This document shows, piece after piece, positions 9,605-18,236 of a stretch of 64,000 nucleotides of DNA. Position numbers and translations under genes: made by a program. A model generated the notes under the pieces. It ran no database searches. It was not told the DNA's origin and was given only the letters and a program-made list of their open reading frames with translations. Source of the DNA: Chloroflexota bacterium (GTDB lineage: Bacteria; Chloroflexota; UBA11872; VXOZ01); NCBI GenBank assembly GCA_958295775.1, contig CATQHC010000009.1, forward strand, positions 620,001 through 684,000, written 5' to 3'. Position 1 is the stretch's first letter; each line of letters opens with the position of its first letter.

Positions 9605-9639
9605 CTCTTGGCGCCAAGAGGCGGGGGGCAAGCCCCCGC
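9605..9639. repeat. Tandem palindromes downstream of the ABC genes
   Basis: A perfect 16-bp palindrome CTCTTGGCGCCAAGAG (9605-9620) is followed directly by a GCGGGGG (9621-9627) / CCCCCGC (9633-9639) stem with a GCAAG loop. There is no T-run, so an intergenic repeat is more likely than an intrinsic terminator. The rest of the gap to 9871 holds no gene. Confidence 0.55.
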
Positions 9640-9871
9640 GCTACGGCGCTCTTGACGCGGCTCGCTCTTGTAAGGCACGCGCGCAGCAGGCAAGTTAATC
9701 GAGTCCAAGTGCTCAGCACCCACGGAGAGTATCAACATCGTCCTTTGGAGCTAACCCCGAAAACAGGTCTATGTTCAAGGATGACGTCCGGCCAGGGTTT
9801 ACACGGTATCGTCAAATGTAGCATCATAAGGCGGTACGAATTGCGCTCATGGGCTAATCAGGAGGTCGGTT

Positions 9872-10837
9872 GTGGGAGAACCGTACGCGTTTTTCGAGGG
9901 AAATGTGGTGCCGCTTAGCGCAGCCAAAGTAGGCATCATGACTCACGCGTTGAACTACGGCACCGGCTGCTTTGAAGGCATTCGGGGCTACTGGGTGCCG
10001 GAGGATGAGCAGGTCTATCTCTTCAGGGCGCGCGAGCACTTTGAACGACTGCATCGCTCTGCGCACATCTTGCGCATGAAGCTGCGCTTTAGCCCTGAAG
10101 ATCTGACGCAACTTGCCTGCGGCCTCATTGCGAAGTCCGGTTTTCGCGAGGACGTGTACGTGCGTCCGCTTGTCTACAAAAGCGCCGAGCAGGTCGGCCT
10201 TTCGTTGGTGCGCGCGTCAGCCGACGGCGGTTTGGAAGACGTGCCCGACGACTTCTTCATGTTCACCGTGCCTTTTGGGGCGTATCTGGACCTGGACAAG
10301 CCGATCCGCGTCACAATCTCCCCCTGGCGGCGCATCGACGACAACGTGATCCCGCCGCGCGCGAAAGTCACCGGATTGTACATCAATTCGGCCCTGGCGA
10401 CCTCCCAAGCCAAAGAACTGGGATTCGACGAAGCGATCATGCTGAATGGCGACGGCACGGTATCGGAAGGCCCTGGCGAGAATATCTTCTTGCTGCGCGA
10501 CGGCAAGCTCATTACCACCGGCCCGGACTCCAACATCCTGGAAGGCATCACGCGTCACGCGGTGATGACCCTGGCACGGGAGGAACTCGGCATTGAAGTG
10601 ATTGAGCGGCGGGTCGCGCGCACCGAACTCTACATCGCCGACGAGCTTTTCTTTACCGGCACCGCCGCCCAAATTTCGGCCATCGGCGAGGTGGACGGCA
10701 GAACTATCGGCAATGGTGAGATCGGCCCCGTCACCGCACAGTTGCAGAAGGTCTTCTTCGATGCGGTGCGCAACCGCAGTCCGAAATACAGCGACTGGTG
10801 TGCAGCCGTCTACCCCATCGGCGCCGTAGTCCCGTAG
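9872..10837 (+). CDS. ilvE: Branched-chain amino acid aminotransferase
   Basis: A 321-residue class IV (fold-type IV) PLP aminotransferase, which exchanges amino groups between glutamate and the keto acids of Val, Leu and Ile. Family markers are ALNYGTGCFEGIRGYW near the start, the PLP lysine in PPRAKVTGLYINS, EAIMLNGDGTVSEGPGENIF, and NILEGITRHAVM. Translation starts at GTG 9872, with GGAGG at 9861-9865 giving good spacing. The length is normal for bacterial IlvE. It stands alone here, with leuCD 10 kb away. Confidence 0.9.
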   Translation: MGEPYAFFEGNVVPLSAAKVGIMTHALNYGTGCFEGIRGYWVPEDEQVYLFRAREHFERLHRSAHILRMKLRFSPEDLTQLACGLIAKSGFREDVYVRPLVYKSAEQVGLSLVRASADGGLEDVPDDFFMFTVPFGAYLDLDKPIRVTISPWRRIDDNVIPPRAKVTGLYINSALATSQAKELGFDEAIMLNGDGTVSEGPGENIFLLRDGKLITTGPDSNILEGITRHAVMTLAREELGIEVIERRVARTELYIADELFFTGTAAQISAIGEVDGRTIGNGEIGPVTAQLQKVFFDAVRNRSPKYSDWCAAVYPIGAVVP

Positions 10838-10985
10838 AAAACTGTCGGCCTGCGGTAGACAATAGGCGCCCGTTTCCCCAGCCGCGGGCGTGACCGGGTC
10901 GGGCTTTCGGGCTGCATGCGTAGCTGTGTTAGACAGAGAGACCCACTGGCGCGCGTGACATGCACGCCACTGTCGAGGTAGAAGG

Positions 10986-11363
10986 ATGGCAGAGCAGACA
11001 CGCGGCAACGGAGGCTCGGAACTCGCGCCCCACTACCGGCTTTGGACGGATAAGGCATTCTACCTATTGCTCTTGCTCGCCGTGCTCATCAACCTGGGAC
11101 TGCTCTGGGCAACATACACTGTCTTTCCTCAACTCCCGGAGCGGCTGCCCATTCTCTTCAATGCCCAGGGCCAGGCCGATCTCGTCGTGAATAAATTCTC
11201 TCTCTATCGCCTGCCACTCGGCGTAGCCTTAATAGTTCTCTTCAACAGTGTGGCTACCGCTCGTATCATGGGAAACAACACCTTTGCCTGCCGCATGCTC
11301 ATGTTGGCAACCTGTTGGATAGGACTGCTGGCCTTTGCAGGCCTCTGGTTTATCATTCGCTAA
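10986..11363 (+). CDS. Small DUF1648-like membrane protein
   Basis: 125 residues with three or four hydrophobic segments (AFYLLLLLAVLINLGLLWATY, LPLGVALIVLFNSVATA, MLMLATCWIGLLAFAGLWFII). The first pair are joined by LPERLPILFNAQGQADLVVNK. The P-x-L-F/H-x-N-x-x-G-x-x-D pattern matches the DUF1648 loop found in SdpI-like proteins. It lies 13 bases before the ATG of the downstream dehydrogenase, suggesting one transcript. No immunity or toxin partner is visible, so function is unknown. Confidence 0.65.
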   Translation: MAEQTRGNGGSELAPHYRLWTDKAFYLLLLLAVLINLGLLWATYTVFPQLPERLPILFNAQGQADLVVNKFSLYRLPLGVALIVLFNSVATARIMGNNTFACRMLMLATCWIGLLAFAGLWFIIR

Positions 11364-11376
11364 GGAGGATACACAT

Positions 11377-12123
11377 ATGCAATTGGAAGGAAAGTGTGCC
11401 ATCGTAACCGGCGGCGCAACCGGCATCGGTCGGGCCGTCTGTCTCTGGCTCGCGCGTGAGGGAGCGAACGTGGTCGTCAACTACTCCAGATCTGAGCGTG
11501 AGGCTGAACAAACTGCCAGCGACGCCACCGCGGCCGGCGGACACGGCGTGACCTTCAAGGCCGACGTGGCCGATGAAGATAAGGTCAAAGAGATGGTGGC
11601 ATTCGCCCATGACTCATTTGGGCGCGTGGACGCCCTGGTAAACAACGCAGGCTACACGCAATTCATCGACCATACCGAACTCGATAAACTGACGGACGAG
11701 CTCTGGGACCGCATTTTCGCCGTAAACGTAAAAGGCGCACTCTATGGCATACGCGCCGTAGCGCCGATCATGAAGGCGCAGGGCGCCGGCTACATCGTCA
11801 ACATTTCCTCGGTTGCGGGCATCACCGGCGGCGGTAGTTCGGTGCCGTATGCCGCGTCCAAGGCCGCAATGATTGCCCTCACCAAGTCTATGGCCGCCGC
11901 CCTCGGTCCGGAAATTCGCGTGAATAGTGTTGCGCCCGGTCTCATCTACACGCGCTGGACGGAAGATCACCCGGTGCGAAACGAGGAGATCCGCCAGTCT
12001 ACGATTACCCAACGATTGGGCACGCCCGATGACATCGCAGGCGCGACACACTACCTCATTTGCAACGGTGAATGGGTCACCGGCCAAACTCTCGTCATCG
12101 ACGGGGGCCGAAGGATTGGCTAG
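11377..12123 (+). CDS. Short-chain dehydrogenase/reductase (SDR)
   Basis: A 248-residue classical SDR. It has the cofactor motif TGGATGIG, NNAG, catalytic Ser in VNISSVAGITGG, the YxxxK pair in YAASKAAM, and a C-terminal TGQTLVIDGG. It is an NAD(P)H-dependent oxidoreductase, closest in appearance to glucose-dehydrogenase/FabG-type enzymes; substrate is unknown. The frame opens at a TTG at 11335 inside the previous gene, but ATG 11377 has an ideal AAGGAGG (11362-11368) and aligns with the family start. Confidence 0.88.
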   Translation: MQLEGKCAIVTGGATGIGRAVCLWLAREGANVVVNYSRSEREAEQTASDATAAGGHGVTFKADVADEDKVKEMVAFAHDSFGRVDALVNNAGYTQFIDHTELDKLTDELWDRIFAVNVKGALYGIRAVAPIMKAQGAGYIVNISSVAGITGGGSSVPYAASKAAMIALTKSMAAALGPEIRVNSVAPGLIYTRWTEDHPVRNEEIRQSTITQRLGTPDDIAGATHYLICNGEWVTGQTLVIDGGRRIG

Positions 12124-12296
12124 ATTCTCGTCCTGCTGCCTGCGGTCGGGCCGGTCGGTGCGGTGCGCCACCCTGGAATGGAATGCTACCTAAGCGCCGC
12201 ATGTCGACCCGAGTTAACACCAAGTGCTCCACAGCCGGGGTACCTGACCTGAGGACAAGTGATGTTTTCCCAGAAAGCAACTGAAGGACGGTCCAC

Positions 12297-12809
12297 ATGC
12301 CAGTCGACGAGAAATTCCTAGACGAAATGAACATCCGCGTCTATCAGCCTGCAGATGAGGCGCGGGTGAAAGAGCTCACCATCGCCGCATTCAACGGCGT
12401 CAGCATCGAGCATAATATCGAGAACTCCTGGCCGGGACTCCTGCCGGTCCCATGGGGTGAGCGCAAGTGGCCCATGGTAGCCGGGGACCTCACCGCGCAC
12501 CCTGAGGACTGCTTCGTTGCCGAATATGAAGGCGAAGTCATCGCGTTCGCGACGACGCGCATTAATCGCGCCAATAGCGTCGGGCAACTTCCCGATATGG
12601 CAGTGGATGCGAAATTTCGCGGCAAGGGCATCGGCCGCAAGTTGATCGAGCACTGTCTTCAGTATTTCCGCGACCAGCAACTCGTCATGGCACGCATCGA
12701 GACCCTAACCCAAAATCCCATCGGCCGTCACCTGTACCCCGATCTAGGCTTCGAGGAAGTGGCGCAACAAATCTTCTACGCCATGCCGTTGGCGCAGGAG
12801 GACGAGTAG
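12297..12809 (+). CDS. GNAT-family N-acetyltransferase
   Basis: 170 residues with an acetyl-CoA binding signature: DMAVDAKFRGKGIGRKLIEH (beta-4, RxxGxG loop) and the C-terminal NPIGRHLYPDLGFEEV, where GNAT enzymes close over the acceptor. The NIRVYQPADEARVKEL start is also typical. It transfers an acyl group to an amine of unknown identity. ATG 12297 precedes an in-frame ATG at 12327; the family homology begins close to the latter, so the true start could be either. Confidence 0.8.
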   Translation: MPVDEKFLDEMNIRVYQPADEARVKELTIAAFNGVSIEHNIENSWPGLLPVPWGERKWPMVAGDLTAHPEDCFVAEYEGEVIAFATTRINRANSVGQLPDMAVDAKFRGKGIGRKLIEHCLQYFRDQQLVMARIETLTQNPIGRHLYPDLGFEEVAQQIFYAMPLAQEDE

Positions 12810-13116
12810 CGTCGGTTCGCTTGGCCGTTTCTACATTTCAGTGCCCTGTGATCCAGTGCCACCTGGGTCAAGCTTCACGGTACGAGAACCATAGTAATGG
12901 CCGGTTTCGCGGTGGGTATTTGCATTTCTGCAAGATCCTGAGTCCATCCGGTCCGCGTTTTCCGAACTCCGGCCTTCACCGCGCTGCGCACAAGTTTGGC
13001 CGGCGTTGCCTGGGCGTGTCTCACATCCCCCATTCGCACGCGTAATGCTTTTTGGTATGCTTTAAGGAAAGACTTCCCCGCACACGCACACTTCCGCGAA
13101 AGAGCAGATTCATACT
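12810..13116. other. Intergenic stretch
   Basis: About 306 bases with no coding frame that I can support, no clear hairpin and no repeat family member. It should contain the promoter of the gene at 13117, but I could not identify a -35/-10 pair. Confidence 0.4.
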
Positions 13117-13647
13117 ATGGCAAGTGATAGACCCTCTTTGGCAACCCGGCTGGGTAGCTGGATTCGCACCATCACGCTGGCGCTGGCCCTAGCCGGCATT
13201 GTGATTGGAATCGCCGCCTTGGCGCTGGGGTACATTCTCTGGCGCGACCGACCCACAGTACAGACCGCGGCCGACCAGGCCCAGAACGCGGCGCAGGTCA
13301 CGAGCGCAATTGACTCCCGCGTGACCGGCGTGGAAGAGCGCGCGGACGCTTTGGCTGAAAACGTCAAAGTGCTTCGGTTTCAGAATCACCTCTTGCGGGC
13401 ATCGGTCCGCATCAACCGCGCGCGCCTGCACCTCCGCGAACGCAACAGTGGGCTTGCCGTGCGCGAACTGGCTGAGATCGATCGTTCCCTCAATGCCGCG
13501 GCTGAGCTAGGCTCTATCGGGCAGCAAGAGCAGATTATTGAGATTAAGACTCTGCTCGCCGATCTCAAGAATGTCGTCGAGACAGGCACCTTTCCCATAC
13601 AAACATTGGAAGTAATCGGCGACCGCATCGATGCTATGATCCGGTGA
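13117..13647 (+). CDS. Membrane-anchored coiled-coil protein, unknown function
   Basis: 176 residues. One transmembrane helix near the N-terminus (ITLALALAGIVIGIAALALG, about residues 20-43) is followed by a long helical region with heptad character (VTSAIDSRVTGVEERADALAEN...), then an acidic/basic helical end. It is predicted to be a single-pass inner-membrane protein with a coiled-coil soluble part. The tail, with alanine-rich turns such as SLNAAAELGS and LLADLKNVVETG, may mediate oligomerisation. I recognise no family. It is followed after 97 bases by the pantothenate genes. Confidence 0.6.
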   Translation: MASDRPSLATRLGSWIRTITLALALAGIVIGIAALALGYILWRDRPTVQTAADQAQNAAQVTSAIDSRVTGVEERADALAENVKVLRFQNHLLRASVRINRARLHLRERNSGLAVRELAEIDRSLNAAAELGSIGQQEQIIEIKTLLADLKNVVETGTFPIQTLEVIGDRIDAMIR

Positions 13648-13744
13648 TGTCCACTCCGGTTCGTACTTCTCCAGTAATCTCCAGCGAAAGTGCGCTCAAA
13701 CCGATTTCGCGCAGTCGCGCCGTGGGTTTCCGAGGCAGAGACCA

Positions 13745-14689
13745 ATGAAAATCGGCGTAATTGGGCCCGGACGGGTGGGGACCGGCCTGGCAAGACTCCT
13801 CTCGGATCGCGGGTTCGCCGTCAGCGCGGTAGCCGGGAGATCCGCGGTACACGCCCAAGCGCTTGCCGCTGACGTGCCGGACTGCAAAGCTACCACCGCC
13901 CAATCCGCCGCAGACATCTGCGATCTCGTCTTCATCACCACGCCGGATGACGCAATTACCTCCGTGGCTGGCGCCATTGCATGGAGTCGCGGACAGGGGG
14001 TCGTGCATTGCAGCGGCGCGCTGCCTGCCGCCGTCCTTGCGTCTGTAACGCGTTACGGAGCGCTGCCCGGCGCATTCCATCCGCTGCAAACCCTGCCCGA
14101 TGCCCAGGCGGCATTTGAAAACCTGCCCGGCTCGTTCATTGCCATCGAGGCGGAAGCGCCGCTAGAAGAGCGACTGGTGGCAATCGCTGATGCCTTGGGG
14201 TGCAGGTGGGGCCATGTGCCGCCGGAAGCGCGGCCGGCCTATCATGCCGCGGCCGTGCTGGTCTCCAACTACACCGTGGCGCTCACCCATGCTGGCGTCG
14301 ATCTCTGGCGCGCGCTGGGAAAGACAGACGAGGAAGCGCTGCACGCCCTGGCGCCGTTGCTGCAAGGCGCCGTCACCAATCTGCGACGACTGGGCCCGGT
14401 AGCTGCGCTCACCGGTCCGGCTGCGCGTGGGGACTGGGCAACTGTTGAAAAAAACCTGGCAGCAATAGCCGCTACCGCGCCGCAACACACGTTCACGTAC
14501 GCTGCAATGGCACTCGCAATGATATACAATAATCTCGCGTCGCCAACCGGTGACGCTGCACCCGGTACTGATGCCGCCGTCGGCAAGGATAGTGCTGTTG
14601 GCAGAGATTCCGCCGGTGGCAAAGAAGCAATCGAGAGAGAGTTGCGGTCCCTCCTGGAAGCGTCACTGAGGAACCGAGGAGCACTATGA
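13745..14689 (+). CDS. DUF2520 / Rossmann-like NAD(P)-binding protein
   Basis: 314 residues. The N-terminal Rossmann domain begins with IGVIGPGRVGTGLARLL, a GxGxxG dinucleotide fold. The DUF2520 region contains GALPGAFHPLQTLPD and RPAYHAAAVLVSNYTVALTHAG, resembling the second domain of ketopantoate or beta-hydroxyacid reductases. The stop overlaps the ATG of panB (ATGA), so it is translationally coupled to pantothenate synthesis. That supports a role as ketopantoate reductase (the PanE step, absent from this window) or an associated factor, but this is inference. The C-terminus carries a short degenerate repeat (GDAAPGTDAAVGKDSAVGRD) encoded by an imperfect tandem DNA repeat. Confidence 0.75.
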   Translation: MKIGVIGPGRVGTGLARLLSDRGFAVSAVAGRSAVHAQALAADVPDCKATTAQSAADICDLVFITTPDDAITSVAGAIAWSRGQGVVHCSGALPAAVLASVTRYGALPGAFHPLQTLPDAQAAFENLPGSFIAIEAEAPLEERLVAIADALGCRWGHVPPEARPAYHAAAVLVSNYTVALTHAGVDLWRALGKTDEEALHALAPLLQGAVTNLRRLGPVAALTGPAARGDWATVEKNLAAIAATAPQHTFTYAAMALAMIYNNLASPTGDAAPGTDAAVGKDSAVGRDSAGGKEAIERELRSLLEASLRNRGAL

Positions 14690-15558
14690 GCACCGCGCGC
14701 GTGACCGTCGCCGATCTCAAGCAAATGAAGGTGGAGCGACGCAAGATTGTGATGCTCACGGCGTATGACGCGCCGTTCGCGTACTTCGTTGAAGCCGCCG
14801 GCGTGCCTGCGATTTTGGTAGGCGACAGCGTGGGCAATACGGTGCTGGGCTACGAAAACACGCTGCCGGTCACCGTACAGGATATACTGCGCCATACCCA
14901 GGCGGTTGTGCGCGGTACACGCCAGGCCATGGTGATTGCCGACATGCCCTTCCTCTCGTATCAGGTGTCAAACGAGCGTGCGTTGCGCAATGCCGGACAG
15001 TTGCTTCAGGAGGGTGGGGCGCAAGGCGTCAAACTGGAAGGCGGCAAGCAGACCGTTACCGTAACGGCGCATCTGGTGGATGCCGGCATCCCGGTGATGG
15101 GGCACCTGGGCCTCACCCCCCAGTCGGTCCACCAACTGGGGGGCTATCGCGCGCAGGGACGGACGTTGGCCGAGGCGGAGGAACTTCAGAGCGACGCGCT
15201 TGCCCTGGAACGCGCGGGCGCGTTTGCCCTCGTTCTTGAGAGCATACCGGCCACACTTGCACAGAAGATTACGGAGTCTCTTACTATCCCCACCATCGGC
15301 ATCGGCGCCGGCGTCCATTGCGATGGGCAAATTCAAGTCCTGCACGATGTCCTTGGGCTAAACCCGCGCGCAGGCCACCCACGCCATGCGAAGGCATACG
15401 CAAACCTGGGTGAGAAAATCCGCGCCGCCGTGAACACCTACGTGCAGGAAGTCGAGAATGAATCGTTTCCCACCCGCGAACACAGTTTCAAGCTGCCCAA
15501 TGAGTTAGCCCGCGCCTTGCGCAAAGAGACCGCGGTTCCAGCCCAAGACCAGAGCTAG
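14686..15558 (+). CDS. panB: 3-methyl-2-oxobutanoate hydroxymethyltransferase
   Basis: 290 residues. It transfers a hydroxymethyl group from methylenetetrahydrofolate to alpha-ketoisovalerate, making ketopantoate, the first step of pantothenate synthesis. Recognisable are VMLTAYDAPFAYFVE, the Mg-binding Asp in AILVGDSVGN, DMPFLSYQ, VKLEGGK, MGHLGLTPQSVHQLGGY and IGIGAGVHCDGQIQVLHD. Length and motif order are normal. It overlaps the DUF2520 gene by four bases. panC follows after 178 bases of repeat-containing DNA. Confidence 0.95.
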   Translation: MSTARVTVADLKQMKVERRKIVMLTAYDAPFAYFVEAAGVPAILVGDSVGNTVLGYENTLPVTVQDILRHTQAVVRGTRQAMVIADMPFLSYQVSNERALRNAGQLLQEGGAQGVKLEGGKQTVTVTAHLVDAGIPVMGHLGLTPQSVHQLGGYRAQGRTLAEAEELQSDALALERAGAFALVLESIPATLAQKITESLTIPTIGIGAGVHCDGQIQVLHDVLGLNPRAGHPRHAKAYANLGEKIRAAVNTYVQEVENESFPTREHSFKLPNELARALRKETAVPAQDQS

Positions 15559-15589
15559 CTGATGCGTAGTAATAGCGCGAGACGAAGCA

Positions 15590-15670
15590 TCCTTTCGCCC
15601 TGAACGCGTCGATGGGCGATAAGACGCAAGATGAAAGCTCCGTTCGCCCTGAGCGTGTCGAAGGGCAATA
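15590..15670. repeat. Two direct copies of a 'TTCGCCCTGA..GTCGA.GGGC' element
   Basis: CCTTTCGCCCTGAACGCGTCGATGGGCGATAA (15591-15622, written here as separate words CCTTTCGCCC TGAACGCGTC GATGGGCGATAA) is followed 18 bases later by CCGTTCGCCC TGAGCGTGTC GAAGGGCAATAA (15640-15671). Each can fold on itself, GCCC pairing with GGGC. The core resembles the TTCG(T)GCTGAGC...GTCGAA elements at 45.8 kb and 62.5 kb. They sit between panB and panC. Confidence 0.7.
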
Positions 15671-15736
15671 ACGGCACGATAGGCGGTTGAGACGAAGAGC
15701 ACGACACGCCGCCAAGCAGCAACCAACCACGCACAC

Positions 15737-16588
15737 ATGCAGATTCTGCGCACGATCCCGGAAGTACGCGCCGCCCGACAGCAAGTCCAAGGCAGCATCG
15801 GACTTGTGCCCACAATGGGGTATTTGCACGAGGGCCATCTGGCGCTCGTGCGCGCCGCCCGCACTCAGAACGATCACTGCTGGGCGACGCTATTCGTTAA
15901 TTCCCTGCAATTTGGGTCCAATAAGGACTTCACCACGTACCCGCGCGACCTGCCCCGCGACCTTGCCATGTTTGAAGCGTGGGGTGCGGACGTTGTATTC
16001 GTGCCGGAAGCAGGGACAATGTACGCGCAAGATTTCAGCTCATTCGTTGAGGTCGAGAATCTTACTGAGCGCTTGGAGGGGGCGGCGCGGCCCGGCCACT
16101 TCCGGGGCGTCACCACGGTTGTCTGCAAGCTGCTCAACATCACGCAGCCTCACCGCGCTTACTTTGGCCGCAAGGACGCCCAGCAACTGCGGGTCATCCA
16201 ACGGATGGTGCGCGATCTCGCAATGCCCACCACCATCGTGCCAATTGAAACGGTGCGGGAGGCGGACGGCCTCGCGCTTGCCAGCCGCAACGTCCACCTG
16301 CAGCCGGACGAGCGCCAAGCGGCGCAAGCTCTCCATCAGGCGCTCCAAGCAGCGCAGCAGCGTTACGCCGCCGGCGAGCGCAACGCGGATGTCCTGCGCG
16401 CCGCCATGCATGCGGTGCTCGCAAACGAACCCCTCATCAACGTGGACTACGTAAGCATCGCCGACGATGAATCCTTGGCAGAACTGACCACCGTTGCGGG
16501 CCCGGCACTCGCATCACTCGCCGTGCATATCGGCACCACACGCCTCATCGATGCGATGGAGTTGCGTTGCGAGATTACCACACTTTAG
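15737..16588 (+). CDS. panC: Pantoate-beta-alanine ligase (pantothenate synthetase)
   Basis: 283 residues. It joins pantoate and beta-alanine using ATP, through a pantoyl-adenylate. It belongs to the nucleotidyltransferase superfamily: the HIGH-like motif is in PTMGYLHEGHLALV, followed by FVNSLQFGSNKDFTTYPR, FRGVTTVVCKLLNI and YFGRKDAQQLRVI, and the KMSKS-equivalent region LASRNVHL. Length and order are typical. It lies downstream of panB, probably on the same transcript. The usual proline in the NPxQFG motif is changed (NSLQFG), a minor deviation. Confidence 0.95.
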   Translation: MQILRTIPEVRAARQQVQGSIGLVPTMGYLHEGHLALVRAARTQNDHCWATLFVNSLQFGSNKDFTTYPRDLPRDLAMFEAWGADVVFVPEAGTMYAQDFSSFVEVENLTERLEGAARPGHFRGVTTVVCKLLNITQPHRAYFGRKDAQQLRVIQRMVRDLAMPTTIVPIETVREADGLALASRNVHLQPDERQAAQALHQALQAAQQRYAAGERNADVLRAAMHAVLANEPLINVDYVSIADDESLAELTTVAGPALASLAVHIGTTRLIDAMELRCEITTL

Positions 16589-16732
16589 ATAGTCCTGCAG
16601 GCAGGGCGTCTCGCGCTCTCTAGTTCGTCTCTCCCAAAAGGCTACTCTAGACATCCATGCCAGCCACCGAAACCGCCAGTGGCTTGCGTCCAAAGGCGGA
16701 GAATCCGGCGGAGAGAACGCAAATCCCCGGTT

Positions 16733-17929
16733 TCAATCAACCAGGTTTCCGACAACTTGATCGGTCTCAAACTGTTCGAGCGCGTCGGCGAATTCGCTCA
16801 AAGGGACAGCCTCGCCAACACCGCGCGACTGCCGGTCTGTGCCGCCGTAAACGACAAGCTTGGCAGTAATGTCCGGTACAAGCAGTGCCACTCGTTTGAG
16901 GGAATCGAAGTAGTCGGATGCAAGCGTAGCGCCGGACTTAATCTCGATGGCGCCGATGCCGCGACCGGTCTCGTAGAAGAGATCACACTCAAGACCTCGT
17001 TGATTGCGGAAGAAGGACACGTTTGCTCGCTGACCTTGATTGAATCTGTGTTTGAGCGCCTCCATAACAACTGCATTCTCGAAAAGGTGTCCGCGCAACG
17101 GATGCGTAGCAATCTGTTTGGCGTTTTCAATGCCAATGAGATAGCTCGCCAAACCGACGTCGTAGAAGTACAGCTTTGGCGATTTGATGAGACGTTTCCG
17201 CACATTGGAGTCGAATGGTTGCAACTGGAAGACGATGTAGCTCGCTTCCAATATCGTGAGCCATTCGCGGGCGGTGGTATGGGAAACGCCGGCATCGGCG
17301 CCAAGGGAAGAGAGATTCACCAATTGCCCCACACGCCCGGCGCACAGGCGCACGAATCTTTGAAAGCTTGACAGGTTGCGGATCTCGCCCAATTGTCGCA
17401 CATCGCGCTCCACGTATGCCTCAAAGTAGTCGCCGAGCGCTTGACGCGGGTCTAGTCTTTGGTCGTGAATACGAGGATAGAACCCCGAAAAGAGGATGTC
17501 GTCCACCTCGTTGCTTGCCCCAGCCTGTTGCCTCTCCGCCAATGTAAACGGCAAGAGCCGCAGCAACGCCGTCCGCCCTGCCAGCGACTGGCTGATTGCG
17601 TTTGAAAGCCGGAACTGCTCGCTGCCCGTCAGCACAAAAAGGCTATTGGTCCGCTTCTCATCGGCGATGACTTGCAGATACGAAAGGAGGTTCGGTACCC
17701 GCTGTATTTCATCGAGAATGGCGCCGCCGCCGAGACGTACCAAGAAAGACCTGGGATCAGATTCGGCAAACTCCCGCTGATCAGGCGCTTCTAAATTTAC
17801 ATATGCCAACTCAGGAAATACCTCGCGGCACAACGTCGTCTTACCTGATTGCCGCGGCCCGGTCACAGTCACAAAGGGGTACTGCCTGAACAAGCTGACG
17901 AGAGGGGTAGTGATTTCGCGCCTAACCAT
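16733..17929 (-). CDS. AAA_14 / DUF4143 ATPase
   Basis: 398 residues. The N-terminal AAA_14 ATPase has Walker A GPRQSGKTT (about residues 24-32), Walker B GAILDEIQR, and sensor LTGSEQF. The C-terminal DUF4143 domain ends with RNQRGLECDLFYE ... AIEIKSGA, resembling a PD-(D/E)xK nuclease-like active site (Asp, Glu, Lys). These proteins are widespread, often highly mobile between genomes, and of uncertain function. I chose ATG 17929 (MVRREITTPL), the normal family start; an in-frame extension to 17995 runs through a 39-bp palindrome and is unlikely to be translated. Two perfect palindromes lie immediately upstream. Confidence 0.85.
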   Translation of the reverse strand: MVRREITTPLVSLFRQYPFVTVTGPRQSGKTTLCREVFPELAYVNLEAPDQREFAESDPRSFLVRLGGGAILDEIQRVPNLLSYLQVIADEKRTNSLFVLTGSEQFRLSNAISQSLAGRTALLRLLPFTLAERQQAGASNEVDDILFSGFYPRIHDQRLDPRQALGDYFEAYVERDVRQLGEIRNLSSFQRFVRLCAGRVGQLVNLSSLGADAGVSHTTAREWLTILEASYIVFQLQPFDSNVRKRLIKSPKLYFYDVGLASYLIGIENAKQIATHPLRGHLFENAVVMEALKHRFNQGQRANVSFFRNQRGLECDLFYETGRGIGAIEIKSGATLASDYFDSLKRVALLVPDITAKLVVYGGTDRQSRGVGEAVPLSEFADALEQFETDQVVGNLVD

Positions 17930-17932
17930 GGG

Positions 17933-17946
17933 CTCAGTATACTGAG
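17933..17946. promoter_or_regulatory. Perfect 14-bp palindrome beside the AAA_14 start
   Basis: CTCAGTATACTGAG reads the same on both strands and ends three bases upstream of the minus-strand start codon at 17929. Its place suggests an operator or translation-control site for the ATPase. It also contains TATACT, which could serve as a -10 element. Confidence 0.55.
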
Positions 17947-17947
17947 A

Positions 17948-17986
17948 GTGTGTAAGATTGCAAGTACTACTTGCAATCTTACACAC
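17948..17986. promoter_or_regulatory. Perfect 19-bp inverted repeat with one-base centre
   Basis: Two exact 19-base arms (17948-17966 and 17968-17986) surround C17967; the arm reads GTGTGTAAGATTGCAAGTA. It lies 19 bases upstream of the AAA_14 start codon and almost abuts the 14-bp palindrome. With no room for a loop it is better as a protein-binding site, cruciform or recombination site than as a hairpin terminator. No T-run follows. Confidence 0.8.
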
Positions 17987-18236
17987 AGGAGCCAACCAGT
18001 TGTGCTGTTTACAGCGCGTTCCGAGGCCCGCGTCAAGAAGCTGTAATGGCCGATGCGCCTAACCCGCCCAGATGTGACGATCATGCCGCTGTTGCGCTAC
18101 TATTGAAGACGTGCGCCAGCGTACATTCCCAATTCCCAGAGCGGACAAAGGGCACCGATACGACGGTGCCTTATTTGTGTGCTGACCCCTTGGTCCCAGA
18201 TGGGGCCTTTGACTTAGACTGCTGAAGGATGCCTAG
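17987..18236. other. Intergenic stretch before terC, with a terminator-like hairpin
   Basis: No gene is supported. GGCACCG (18151-18157) and CGGTGCC (18164-18170) form a perfect 7-bp stem with a six-base loop, followed by TTATTTGTGT. That is compatible with a weak intrinsic terminator or attenuator about 65 bases before terC. I looked for a yybP-ykoY manganese riboswitch, which often precedes terC-like genes, and did not recognise one. Confidence 0.4.

Noticed and set aside
18060-18236. Possible yybP-ykoY manganese riboswitch before terC
   Set aside because: The conserved internal loops of that class are not recognisable; only a 7-bp hairpin is seen.
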